From: Saprospiraceae bacterium
GTDB taxonomy: Bacteria > Bacteroidota > Bacteroidia > Chitinophagales > Saprospiraceae
Direction of reading: 5' to 3'
Length of the DNA: 64,000 bases
Assembly (NCBI GenBank): GCA_016717105.1
Contig: JADKGF010000015.1
Span: 97,294 to 161,293 of the forward strand
Part shown: in pieces, positions 40,621 to 53,203 of the stretch
Numbering within the stretch: the stretch's first letter is position 1
How the letters are laid out: the number at the start of each line of letters is the position of its first letter
The notes under the pieces: model-generated
Databases searched by the model: none
The model's input: only the letters and a program-made list of their open reading frames with translations
Told to the model about the DNA's origin: nothing
Program-made: the position numbers and the translations under genes

Positions 40621-43600
40621 ATGAAAAACAGTTTTCACCACCCGTGCCATACTTTGGCAAAACGCTATTATATATATATAGTAGCTTTTATTTTTATCCA
40701 CATGTTTTCTGGGAGTCTATCGGCTCAGTGCATTCCTGTCAAGGGTAGTCTTGAAGGAGTAGTGTACACAGATACAGACAATAATGGTATCCGCAACGCG
40801 ACGGAGACCGGTATTCAGGGTATTCTAGTTCAGGCATTCAGGGCAGATGGCTCTTTATACGGAACTGCTACAACGGATGTCACTGGTTTGTATGCGTTAT
40901 CAGGATTGAAAGATGGCGAACGAATCCGCCTTGTATTCAATTTTGGAGGAGGATATTATCCATCAATTATGGGCACCAATAATGGCTCATCTGTTCAATT
41001 TGTTCAGGTACCTGCTTGTAATACTGGATTTGGTCTTGTGTCTGATAGTGACTTATGCAATGCAGCCACAGAAATTCTCACTACTTGTTTTGTTCAGGGC
41101 GCCACAACGCTTAGGCCTAATGAACCTACAATAGTAGGAGTTGAATATGGTTTCAATAGTGCATCTCCAGCTAGAAAGTTTGCAATGCATGGCGAAACAG
41201 GGTCTATTTGGGGCCTTGCGTGGAAAAGTAAAACACAAGAGATATTTTCTTCTGCTTTCGTAAAACAATATTCAGGTTTGAAAGCAGGCCATGATGCAAT
41301 TTTCCGAACGGTATTTAACGGTACAAGTTATACCCATCTGTTTTGCTAATTTATCAGCACTCGGTCAGAATGTAGGTACACTTACAACAACTGATGTTAC
41401 AGATTGTAATTATGGTGCACAGGTAGGCAATATTGGTCTAGGAAGCATAGTACTTTCACCAGACGAAAAATACTTGTATGTAGTTAATATATATAATAAT
41501 ACGTTGGTCAAGATACCAACAAGCAATCCGACAGCGGCAAATACGGTTTCCTATCAGATACCTGGTAGTGGAATTCATGCTTTTGCACTTAAGTATTATA
41601 ATAATAAGATATATGTAGGTGTCACAGTACCAGGTGATGTGATGTCTGTTTTGGCATTTGATCCAGTTGGTGGTTCTTTTAGTGATACGGGATTAAGCAT
41701 TGATGCAGGAAGTGACTGGACATCGTCGCCTGTAGTAGGAGGTGCACCAGCTTTTTGGCTCACAGATATCGACTTTACAGACAATGGAGATATGTTGCTT
41801 TCATTATCTGATAGGATAGGGCATATGTATTGTAATAGTGCCACCAACAGATTGGATGAGCAAAAAGGTGACTTGATGATCGCTTATAAAAATGGATCTT
41901 CTTGGACTTTGGAGGATAGATCAACTAATCCTCAATTTTTCGGTGATGACCATTGGACAACAACCCAACATATCACCCTGAAATCACAATAGGTAGTATC
42001 TATGCGATGCCTGGATTAGGTTCCGTAGTTGCTACAGTCTTTGACCCTGAATTAAATTCTTATTCTGGTGGATTACACAGATATAATACTGCTACTGGGA
42101 AAAAAGAAGGATCCAAAGAGCTTTATACCAGAGAAACGGTAACTTTGTTTGGTAAAGCAACAGGTTTCCGGCGAAATTATAGCAACATGCGGTCTTCCTG
42201 ATATTGAAATTGGAAATTTTTTGTGGTTTGACAAAAATAATAATGGTATCCAAGATGATGAAACTGGTTTAGGTGGAGTAGAGATTACCTTGTTGGACAA
42301 AGATTGTAATATTATTGCAGCTACAACCACAGACAGCAGAGGCAATTACCTATTTAATAAAACTAATGTATCAGGAGGCATAGATGCTGACGCTACTTAT
42401 TTTATAGGAATTGGTAAAGTAAATATTGACACTGAAACTGGAAATTATCTTATAAATGGTGAATATTATTCACGCACAGTGTCTCTAGTTGATTTTACAA
42501 ATATCAATAGTGATGCAAAAGTAACAGCCTGCAAATCAGGACTTATAGGAAGTAAGTGTTAAAATACTTCACATAATTTTGATATTGGATTGAGACCTGA
42601 AGGCGACTGTGGTCTTAAAATTTCAAAGGTTGTTCTTAATCCAGGTGTGGTATCAAAGACTGACCTTATAAGATTTCAAATTTCTGTTTTAAATAGCGGA
42701 AGTAGTGCTTTGTCTGAAGTGAATATTTCTGACAAATTGCCTACAGGCTACGTTTTCGATAGTAGTTTAAATCCTGGTTGGATTAATGAAAGTGGTGTTT
42801 TAAAGTATTCTTATACTTCTAAACTCATTCCTGGTCAAAGTGCTTCTACGATTCTGAGCCTAAATTTTGACCTAAAAGCAAATTATATTCAATATGTAAA
42901 TGAAGTTCATGTTATAAGTGCAAAGGATGCAACAGGCAAAAATATTGAGAATATTTCTTCTTGTTTCTTGATTGTTTTGTGACTTGGCGCTTATGCATAA
43001 AGCAGAACAATCACAACTTAACTATCCTAATAGAAAGTGTAAATTTTGTAACCACCATCTGTAACCAAGGTACTGAAGAAGCTTCATCTTTCCAAATAAC
43101 GGATTATCTTAATCCTGAATTGGATTTCGATCCTTCAAAAAATCCAGGTTGGGTGATTAGTCAAGATCTTACTCAATTGACTTACGATGAATTGAGACCA
43201 TTGGCTTCTGGTGAATGCAGAAATTATGCTTTGCATCTGAGCATAAAAGATAGCTATACCAGTGCAAATATTATAAATTATGCGGAGATTTCAAATGGGG
43301 CTTGTACCAATGTAAAGGCAAATGCGGATATTGATTCAACACCAGATACAAATAAAGATAATGACAAAGGAGGCCAGCCCAATACCGCCAATGACAACAA
43401 AATCGACGATAATGGAACTGATGATGAAGACGATCAGGATCCTGCTACCGTTAGTCTGAATTTATATGACCTTTCACTAACGAAAACAGTTAAAACTAGA
43501 CGTGCGTCAGCAGGTGATGTTATTGTTTTCGATTTGACAATTAGAAATAACGGTCAGGCTCCTGTTTCAGGAGTTACAGTTGTAGATTATGTCCCTAAAA

Positions 43601-46600
43601 CGACAGACCTGGTGGATACTACTTGGAATTCTGTCAATGGCAATGCTGTAAAAGGAATTTCCTTCCCTGGAAATCTTTTGCCTGGGCAATCTTATACCAC
43701 AACATGTTCTTTGAAGATACATACTAATGTAAAACATCCAGCTGCAATCTACAATACGGCAGAAATAACAGAAATATTCGATCCAAGCGGAAATGATGTT
43801 TCTGAAATACCTGCTGGCCTTCCAGAAGGAAATGAAGGTGCTGGTCCTACAATTAGCGAAATTACAGCGGACGATAAATCTACAGTGTATGTAGTCTTGA
43901 TTTGTCCTGCAGAATATGAGCCGTGTAGTGATTGTAGAGCAGCTACGACTCCTACAAATGGTCAGTTTATAGTTCAATTGAAAATAGCAAGTAAAGCAGA
44001 CGAACACTGGTATGTAGAGTCATCTGTTGGATTATATGATACATTAAGTCCTTTCCCACCTGTTGCACCTACACCATTGGCTAATGGGTTTGGCTTAGCA
44101 GAAGTAGCTCATGAACACGATGGTGCAAGTTATTATTTGCTCAAAGCGGTTCACCTCGATAGAAAAGGGTTTTCAGTAAGATTACGCAATGAATTTGGTG
44201 ATTTGGAGACAGTAACTGCAGCACCTACAACTTGCTTTTTTGAACGATTGGATTTGACAGGCCCGCAATCTATGTGTTTAGGAGGCGTGGCTACCTACAC
44301 TGCAGATTCTAATGTGCCTGGTGTCACTTATACATGGTCGATAGATGGTGTTGTTGTGCCAGGTATCACTGGAGATGAATTAGTTCAAGATTGGACTGGT
44401 TTCGCGATCGGTGCACATACAGTTACTGTAGCAGCGACACCAGGTTGTATAGCGCCTTCAGAATTGACAGTTGCAATAGGAGAACCTGATAATAGTGCAA
44501 TCGCTTGTATCGGAGATTTTAATGTATCTTTGGATGGCAATTGTTCAGTAGTAATTACACCATCTATGATGGCAGCAGGTAGCCTGAATCCATTATCTCC
44601 ATATGTAGTGATGCTTACAGATGCACATGGTAATCCAATACCAAATGCAACCCTTACGGCAGAACATGCAGGAACTAAGGTTATGGCAAAATTGATTGAA
44701 AGTTGTGGTGGTAATTCATGTTGGTCCACCATCACTGTTGAAGATAAAATGGCTCCGGTTTCTATTTGTGGAGACATTGTTCTTCCTTGTTACAAATTGA
44801 ATGAATATGAAGGACCTTTTGAAGGAGACAATTGTAACGGACCAGTAACAAATGTAATTGTTAGCGAAAATATTACCGTTTTGTCTTGCAATGAAGAATA
44901 TGTAAAATATATAGATAGAGTATATCAAGCAACAGATCAGTTTGGTAATAAGTCAGCACTCTGCAATATGAGAATTTCTCTTGAAAGACCTGATTTTGAT
45001 TTGATCAAGATGCCACCAAATTATTTGATGTCCAAGGATTCTGCATTAATATGTAATGCATTTGCAAAGGATGAATTTGGTCATCCGGCGCCTTCTGTAA
45101 CAGGAGTTCCTACATTGGCCGGTATTCCTTTGTATCCTTCATTTTCAGAAATATGTAATCTTACAGCTTGGTATAAAGATACAGACCACGGTCTTATCAA
45201 TTGTACAAGAAAGATTACCAGAGATTGGACTATATATGAACAATGGTGTTCCGATGGTCAAATCAGTCATTTTAAGCAACTTATTGAAATTACGGATACT
45301 TTGGCTCCAGTAATAAAAGCGATTGCTGATTTTACTGTTACGACTAATGGTCATAAATGTGAAGGCACTGTAATTTTACCTGCTGCTATTGTAAAAGATT
45401 CATGTTCTAATTACATCCAAGTAGATGTGGCTTATCCTAATGGATTTATTGATGACTTCAAAAATAATAGTACCATTACTTTGCCTTCAGGCGTACATAC
45501 TATTACTTATACGGCATATGATGCTTGTGGAAATTCTTCAGCAACATCATTTGAAGTTACAGTAGAAGATAATACAGCGCCTACAGTTATATGTAAAGGT
45601 GAAGTTGTTGCTGGCTTAAACTCAAATGGGGAAGCTTACTTATTGCCATCGCATTTAAATGATGGAAGCTTTGATGGTTGTGGAATTGACAGCATGAAAG
45701 TGGCAAGAATGGTTGTTGGTGGATTGATACCAGATTCAAATTTTGTTTCTTCCATTGACTTTAATTGCGCTGATGCAGGTCGGACTATTATGGTTGCCCT
45801 GAGAGTTTGGGATACAAATGGTAATAGTAATTCTTGTATGGTAAATGTAACTGTGCAAGATAAACATGCACCAAAAATTTCTTGTCCTGCTGATGTTACA
45901 ATTGATTGTAGTGTCGTTCATTCGGGATTAGACCTTTCCGCATATGGCAATGCAGTAGCAATAGATGCTTGTGGTGCTTCAGTACGTGAACTTACTCCTT
46001 CATATGCATTAAATTCTTGCAGAGTTGGGACGATAGTACGAACATTTGAAGCCACTGATGGGTTAGGTACTGCTACGTGTACACAAACTATCACAGTAGA
46101 AAATACAGATTATTTTGACCCAGAAACTGATATAGTTTTCCCATTGGATTATACTGTTACTAATAGATGTTCAGCTGACGAGTTGAAACCAGAAAGCTTA
46201 CCTAGCGAATATGGTTATCCACAAATCACACAATCAGCTTGTGGATTGGCAGCAGCAACTTATAAAGATGAAATATATAATTTTGTTACAGGTGCTTGCT
46301 ACAAAATAGTGAGAAAATGGACTGTAATAGACTGGTGTGAAATGGAGCGATTAGGTTCTGACTATACACCATATACTTACCAGCAAATAATTAAAGTAAA
46401 TAATACAGTACCACCGTTTTTTGTGGGGGCTACACCAAAAGACACCACATTCTATACTTTGAAAGGTGTGTGTGATGAAGGTGAAGTAAAATTATCTTTT
46501 GTAGGTGGCGACGCTTGTACACCAAATTCAAAATTGAAGTGGACCTATAAAATTGATTTAGATAACGATTCTGATATTGACATTAGTAATACGGGGTCTG

Positions 46601-49600
46601 GACATATTGTAGCCATAAATACTGATTTGCCTACGGGTACACATAAGATACTTTGGTCATTTGAAGACCAATGTGGTAATGTGACTACAAGATCACATAT
46701 TGTTACTGTAAGAAACAATGACAAACCTACAGCAGCAGGACTAGAAAGTATAGCAGTGTCTATAAATCCAATGGATCTTACAGGTGATGGCATTCCTGAT
46801 ATTGAAATGGGTTGTATTACTGCTTCATCGCTTAATACTAGCAGTAACAGTTTGTGTTGTGATGAACCTCTGAAATTTAGCTTTTCAGCTGATGTAAATG
46901 ATACTATTAGATGTTTTGATTGCTTGCATGTAGGTTTGGATAACATTGTTGAGCTTTGGGTTCATGATTGTAATGGCAATACTGACTACATTGAAGTTCA
47001 AGTTGATGTCCAAGACAATAATGATTCTGATGTGTGTGAGAAAATTTGTGAAATGAATCCAGCAGTAGCTGCAATCACTGGCGATCTCAATATTTGTAGA
47101 GGTGAGACAACGGTATTGACAGCAACAGGAGGTATTTCTTATCTTTGGAATACAGGTGCTACCACTGCATCGATTTCTGTAAATCCTAATGTTGGTTCAA
47201 CTTATACGGTCACAGTCACTAATAGATTCAGATGTACAGATGATGCGACTGCTACTGTCAATGTAAGTCCATTGCCAAACGCATCAATTTCTGGTAATAA
47301 TATATGTGTTGGTGGATCTACCACGCTAACCGCATCAGGTGGAAGTTCATATGTTTGGAACAATGGTCAAACAACAGCAGCTATTTCTGTAAGTCCTTCT
47401 GTTAATACCACATACACCGTCACTGTGACCAATGCGAGTGGTTGTTCTGCCGTAGCAAGTAGGTTAGTACAAGTAAGTGCACTTCCTATAGCTTCGATTT
47501 CTGGTGGAACATCGATTTGTATAGGAAGTAATACCACACTTACGGCTTCTGGTGGTAGTTCATATTTATGGAGTAATAGTGCTACTACGGCATCCATTAC
47601 TGTAAGCCCTGTGGTGAATACGACCTATACGGTTACTGTTACTAATACTGCGGGATGTACAGATACTGAAAGTATAATTGTTACAGTTAATGGATTGAGC
47701 ATAAATGCTTTGATTACAGGTTTGGATACACTTTGTTCTGGTCAATCTGCGACACTTACAGCCAGCTTGTCTGGAGGTAATGCTACAAATTATATTTGGA
47801 GTAATAATGCGACTACCAGCTCTATTAATGTAACACCAGCTGCAACAACGACATACTCTGTCACGGTCACTGATATCAATGGTTGTACAGATACAGCTTC
47901 TAAAAAAGTAAATATCAAGCCATTACCAGTTGTTACAGTTACTGGACCTAATGCTTGTCAGGGTGGATCTACCACATTGACCGCTACAGGTGGTGGAACT
48001 TATCTTTGGTTCAATGGAGCGACATCTGCTTCTATTACAGTAGCACCAGCTATTCCTACAACATATTCAGTTACCGTCACTGGTACAAATGGTTGTACTG
48101 CGGTTGGATCTAAATTAGTAAATATCAATCCATTGCCTTCAGTGACTATCAATGGTGATTTGAATATATGTATAAATGAAAAGTACAACATTGACCGCTT
48201 CAGGTGGTATATCATATGTTTGGAGCAATAACGCAACAACTTGGCTTCTATAACTGTAAGCCCGAGTGTTACCACAACATATACGGTTACAGTTACTGAT
48301 ACTAATGGATGTACTAATACACAAAATACGACGGTTAATGTAAATGGATTGACCATAAATGCAAATATTAACGGTAACGATTCTATTTGTATCGGATCAT
48401 CTTCAACTTTAACTGCAACATTGTCAGGTGGTACACCAGTATCTTACTTATGGAGCAATAATGCAACGACAAGTAGTATAACAGTGAGCCCTTCCGCCAC
48501 AACAACTTATACAGTTACGATCACTGATCTTAACGGATGTAATGGTACGGACAATTTTGTATTGACCGTGCTTCCATTGCCTACTATAAATATTGCAGGT
48601 GATCTTAGTATTTGTCCAAGTGAAAGTACAGTCTTGACAGCATCTGGAGCAGCGTCTTATGTATGGAGTACAGGAGCTACCACAGCTTCTACAACAGTTA
48701 CTCCGTCAGCTACATCTACCTATACCGTTACAGCTACTGATGCATTTGGTTGTATAAATACTGCTAGTAGAACAGTAGTAGTAAATCCACTGCCTTCAAT
48801 TGATATTAATGGAGATAATATAATTTGTGCAGGAACATCAACAGTGTTGTTTGCGTCAGGTGCTACCACATATTTGTGGAATACTGGTGCTACCACAACA
48901 TCTATAACAGTTAGTCCAGCTGCTACAACAACATATTCAGTAACGGGAACTGATGGAAATGGATGTGCTAATACAGCTACGGAAGTTGTTACTGTCAATG
49001 CTAATCCAACACCAATAATAAGCGGTGACCAGATGATATGTTTAGGAGACACAGCTACTCTTAATGTCACTGGCGGTAGCACTTATTTATGGAGTACAGG
49101 TGAAACAACAACATCGATAGAAGTAATACCAAATGTCACTACGGCATATAGCGTAACGGCTACTGATGCCAATGGATGTATTGGTGTAACATCAGCAACT
49201 GTAGTAGTTGATCCAGGTACTTTGACATGTAGCACGCAAAACTTTACCGCATATCTTAACGGCATTGGTTCTGTTACAATCAACCCAATGGATATAAGTA
49301 CAGGTAGTGTTGGGGCTTGCGCCAATATTACGGCTGAAGTAGATCCTGATCAATTCTTCTGTAATGATATTGGAACTCATGTTGTCACACTTACTGTTAC
49401 AAATACAAACACAAATCAATCATTGTCATGTACAGCAGTTGTGACAGTACTCGATACATTAGTACCAGTATTGAATTGTCCGATTAATATGACATTGGAT
49501 TGTGAAACCTTTAATCCGAATGCACCGCTTTCTAATTATGGTATTGCTTCAGTAACAGACAATTGTCCTAATGGATTAACAATCTCAGAAATTGTCGTAT

Positions 49601-51739
49601 CCAATATAAATGACTGTAATGTTGGTCAGATAACAAGAACATTTATTGCCACAGACTTGAGTGGAAATGCAGATACTTGTGTTCAGTTGATCAATGTAAT
49701 AAACAATGATCCTTTTGGACCTGGTGATATAAATTTCCCTACAGACGTTACAATAACAAATTGTGAATCTACTGACCCATCAAATACTGGTAATACAACT
49801 GTAGATACGGGACAATTTGATTGTGCGGATATTGTTATTTCATTCACAGATAATATTGACTCTTGTGTTGGTAATTTCCAACGTACATGGACTGTGGTTG
49901 ATTCATGTCAGTTGATCACAGGTACTACTCAAGGTATATTTACACATGTACAGAATATTAATATCATCGTAGAAGTTCCTGTATTAACAGGACGGATACT
50001 ATTTATATTCAAAGAGATCCTACAACATGTATGGCATCTTATACAGGTGGGGCAAGCTCCACAGGTTGCAACTTGGTCTTTACTAATAATGGTATAGTTG
50101 TACCAGACTTAGACTTGTCTGGTGACTATCCAGATGACACTACCTATGTTCAACTGATTTCGACCGAGTCATGTACAGGTACATCAGATACATTAGATGT
50201 GGTATTTATTGTAACAGGAGTTGATATGTCTATTATCTGTACTAAAACATATCCTGAATTGCCAGATGTACTCTTTATTGAAGAGAGTGTATATGATCAC
50301 GCTACGATCGTCCAAGGTTGTACCAATGGTGGTGCACAGATTGTTGCTTCATATTCTAATAGTGATATCAACGATACATTAAGGACTTATACTTGTGCTG
50401 ATCTTCCAAATACACCTATTCCAGTTGTTATATACTTCTGGTATGTTGGTGATCCTGCACCGTTTACTTTCTGTAATTCATTGGTAGGATTACAAAATCA
50501 GTTTGCACCTTTCTGTACAACACCACCAGCTATAATTTCAGGTAGTGTCATGACTGAGGGCAATCAAGCTGTACCGAATGTAGAAGTAACTCTGGAAGGT
50601 AGTAATGCACCGGATGCAAATACTACGATGAATGGCCAATACAAATTCCCTGAAATGCAAGGTGGTGGCGAATATAATGTAGTGCCTAAGCGTGATGATC
50701 ATCCATTAGAAGGTGTGAGTACATTAGACTTGATTTATATTCAGAAGCATATTTTGAACAGTGAAATTCTTTCTTCACCATATAAAATAATAGCGGCTGA
50801 TGTAAATAATGACGAAAGGTCTCAGCATCAGATATCGTGCAGTTGCGTAAATTAATCCTTGGTATTCAAGATAAATTTACTAACAATACCAGTTGGAGAA
50901 TGATCGACAAAGCATATAGCTTCCCTGATCTAAAAGATCCGTTTGTAGGTAGTATTCCTGAACATTACTTTATCAATACACTTGACCGTAATATGAATAT
51001 TGATTGGGTCGGTGTCAAAGTTGGTGATGTTAATAACAGTTATATTACGAATATAAACAATAATGAAGCTGAAAGCCGTAACGCAAGTGCTTTATTGAAT
51101 CTTACTGAACAGACGTTGTATCAAGGTAAAAATGTGATTCCAGTATATGCCGGATCAGATCTAGAAATGGAAGGATTCCAGATATCACTTCCTATCAAGG
51201 ATGTAAATGGCATATTCTTGACAAGTGGTAATATTGCAATCACTGAAGAACAATATGCTTTGGTAAATGGCAAACTTAATATTGCTTGGCACCAATCTCA
51301 GTCTGTTGATATACGTAAAGGTGACATTCTTTTCTTCATCCATGCAGATTTGAAAGTGGAAGATAAGCTTTCCAATATCATGCTGACTGTAGATCAAAAA
51401 GGTCTTCGTCCTGAGGTATACACTTCAGAAAGCGAAGTGATCAAACTCGGATGGAGAATAGACAGAGGCCAGACAGATGCATTTACTTTGTATGGCAATA
51501 CACCGAACCCTTGGAGCAATGAAACAACCATTAATTTTGCATTGCCTGAAGATGGAAATGTTAGCCTTAAAATCAGAGACATTACAGGAAGATTGGTTTA
51601 TACTGCGCAAAGTTATTTTGCTAAAGGTGATAATATCTTCAAAGTATCTTCAGATGCCTTAGGTGCATCAGGTATTCTTTTCTACGATTTGACATTCGGA
51701 AAAGAAGTCAAAACCATGAAGATGCTCAATATCAAGTAG
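40621..51739 (+). CDS. Giant multi-domain surface protein with T9SS sorting domain (about nine frameshifts)
   Basis: About 3,700 codons. Domains in order: signal peptide ending GSLSAQ; SdrD B-like domain (EGVVYTDTDNNGIRN, 40740-41030); a region with repeated strands resembling a beta-propeller (41050-42190); a second SdrD B-like domain (GNFLWFDKNNNGIQDDE); three DUF11 domains (42590-43760) with an Asp/Asn-rich linker; Cys-rich HYR/PKD-like domains (44240-47050); ten tandem PKD/Ig-like repeats (47062-49210); further HYR-like domains; a carboxypeptidase-regulatory-like domain; a dockerin-like pair (STLDLIYIQKHIL, DIVQLRKLILG); a cohesin-like domain; and a T9SS type A domain (NTPNPWSNETTINF). 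Frames switch near 41300, 41960, 42170, 42565, 42970, 48180, 48240, 50050 and 50830. It is probably an adhesin or matrix component. No enzymatic domain is seen. Confidence 0.85.
47062..49210 (+). repeat. Ten tandem PKD/Ig-like protein repeats
   Basis: Each unit of about 70-75 residues follows the pattern ISG--ICxGxSTTLTASGG, YLWSNxATTASITVSP, TTYTVTVTDxNGCT and VNPLP. I count ten; number six is broken by frame changes at about 48180 and 48240. Units diverge at the DNA level, unlike the 585-bp repeats at 28452. Confidence 0.88.
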
Positions 51740-51761
51740 TAAATACTGTTAAATCATCCTT

Positions 51762-51798
51762 AAAAGGACATCATATTTTAAATGTGGTGTCCTTTTTT
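51762..51798 (+). terminator. Rho-independent terminator of giant surface-protein gene
   Basis: AAAAGGACATCA (51762-51773) pairs with TGGTGTCCTTTT (51785-51796) with one G-T pair, followed by more T. It starts 23 bp after the stop codon. Confidence 0.88.
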
Positions 51799-51870
51799 AA
51801 TTTAAGGCCATTGGAATTATTGTAACCTTAGGATATTGGCAATTAAATTCTTAAAAAAACTTACTAGGTA

Positions 51871-53202
51871 TTACAAATAACCAACATAATTGTGAGGCGT
51901 TACATCCAGAAGTTCAGCCTTAATATTGTCATTAACATTCAGATTATGGATGAAATGGTGAATATCTTCTTTAGTAACTTTGGCCTTGCCTCGGGTCAAA
52001 TCCTTAAGTGCTTCATAAGGTGAAGGGTACATCTCTCTTCTCAGAATATTTTGAATAGCTTCGGCTACAACAGCCCAGTTTTGATCTAGATCATCGCTTA
52101 AGGCTTGTTCATTCAATAATAACTTATCTATACCTTTTTGCATAGATTTTAAAGCTATTAAAGTATGTCCAAATGGAACGCCAAGATTTCTCAAAACGGT
52201 AGAATCTGTAAGGTCACGCTGCAATCTTGAGATAGGCAATTTATCCGCTAAATGGCCAAAAACAGCATTTGCCATTCCTGCATTACCTTCCGCATTCTCG
52301 AAATCTATAGGATTGACTTTATGTGGCATGGCTGACGAACCTATTTCTCCTGCTTTGACTTTTTGCTTAAAATAATCCATAGAAATGTATGTCCACATAT
52401 CTCTGCAAAAGTCTATTAATATTGTATTGATCCGCTTCCAGGAATGGCAGATGGCAGCCACATCATCATAGTGTGCTATTTGAGTTGTGTATTTTGATCT
52501 TTTTAAGCCTAGGTCTGCTGTAAATTTATCTGCAAATTCTAGCCAATCAATCTGTGGATAGGTGACTTTATGTGCATTGAAATTACCGGTTGCACCACCA
52601 AATTTACATTTAATGACGATCTTTTGAAGTTGGGACATTTCTTCGTCTAGTCTTTCTGCGTAAACAGCAAATTCTTTGCCTAATGTGGTCGGTGAAGCGG
52701 CTTGTCCATGAGTTCTTGCCAGCATCGGGATACCTTTGTACTCCACGGATTTCTCGCGGATAGCGTCTAGGATTTTATGTATTTGCGGCAACATCACTTT
52801 ATCTATTGCATCCTTCATCATGAGCGGAAATGCAGTATTATTTATATCTTGAGATGTCAATCCAAAATGCACAAATTCGCGATATTTTCCAAGGCCATTT
52901 TCGTCCAATTTTTCTTTTATATAATACTCTACTGCCTTCACATCGTGATTGGTAATTTTTTCTATGGATTTTATTTTTTCAGCGGCACTTTGATCCATTT
53001 GCATATAAATTTTATCTAAAATTTCATCAGCATTATCTGATATAGTAGATAATTGCGGCAATGGAATGGCGCGCAGTGCTTTTAAGTATTGTATCTCTAT
53101 GAAAACTCTGTACTTGATTAAGGCATACTCTGAAAAGTATTCTGAAAGTTCGGATGTGATTTGGTGGTATCGGCCATCAAGTGGAGATAATGAAGTAAGC
53201 AT
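51871..53202 (-). CDS. purB: Adenylosuccinate lyase
   Basis: The start is the ATG at 53202 (MLTSLSPLDGRYHQ), immediately after the ppk stop; the frame extends further but overlaps ppk. The 443-residue protein belongs to the fumarase/aspartase superfamily with LTSQDINNTAFP, ARTHGQAASPTTLGKE, FGGATGNFNAH and the signature GSSAMPHKVNPIDFEN. It catalyses two steps in purine synthesis, both releasing fumarate. It resembles the E. coli-type PurB (about 456 residues). Confidence 0.95.
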   Translation of the reverse strand: MLTSLSPLDGRYHQITSELSEYFSEYALIKYRVFIEIQYLKALRAIPLPQLSTISDNADEILDKIYMQMDQSAAEKIKSIEKITNHDVKAVEYYIKEKLDENGLGKYREFVHFGLTSQDINNTAFPLMMKDAIDKVMLPQIHKILDAIREKSVEYKGIPMLARTHGQAASPTTLGKEFAVYAERLDEEMSQLQKIVIKCKFGGATGNFNAHKVTYPQIDWLEFADKFTADLGLKRSKYTTQIAHYDDVAAICHSWKRINTILIDFCRDMWTYISMDYFKQKVKAGEIGSSAMPHKVNPIDFENAEGNAGMANAVFGHLADKLPISRLQRDLTDSTVLRNLGVPFGHTLIALKSMQKGIDKLLLNEQALSDDLDQNWAVVAEAIQNILRREMYPSPYEALKDLTRGKAKVTKEDIHHFIHNLNVNDNIKAELLDVTPHNYVGYL

Positions 53203-53203
53203 G

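Noticed and set aside
43567..44007. 146-codon minus-strand open frame inside the giant surface-protein gene
   Set aside because: Composition is a shadow of the plus-strand repeats (Cys, Tyr and Ser rich, no start context), and the plus-strand frame is clearly the coding one.
46545..49325. Minus-strand open frames of 76-133 codons across the PKD/Ig-like repeats
   Set aside because: They recur with the repeat period because low-stop-codon antisense frames mirror the Thr/Val-rich repeats.
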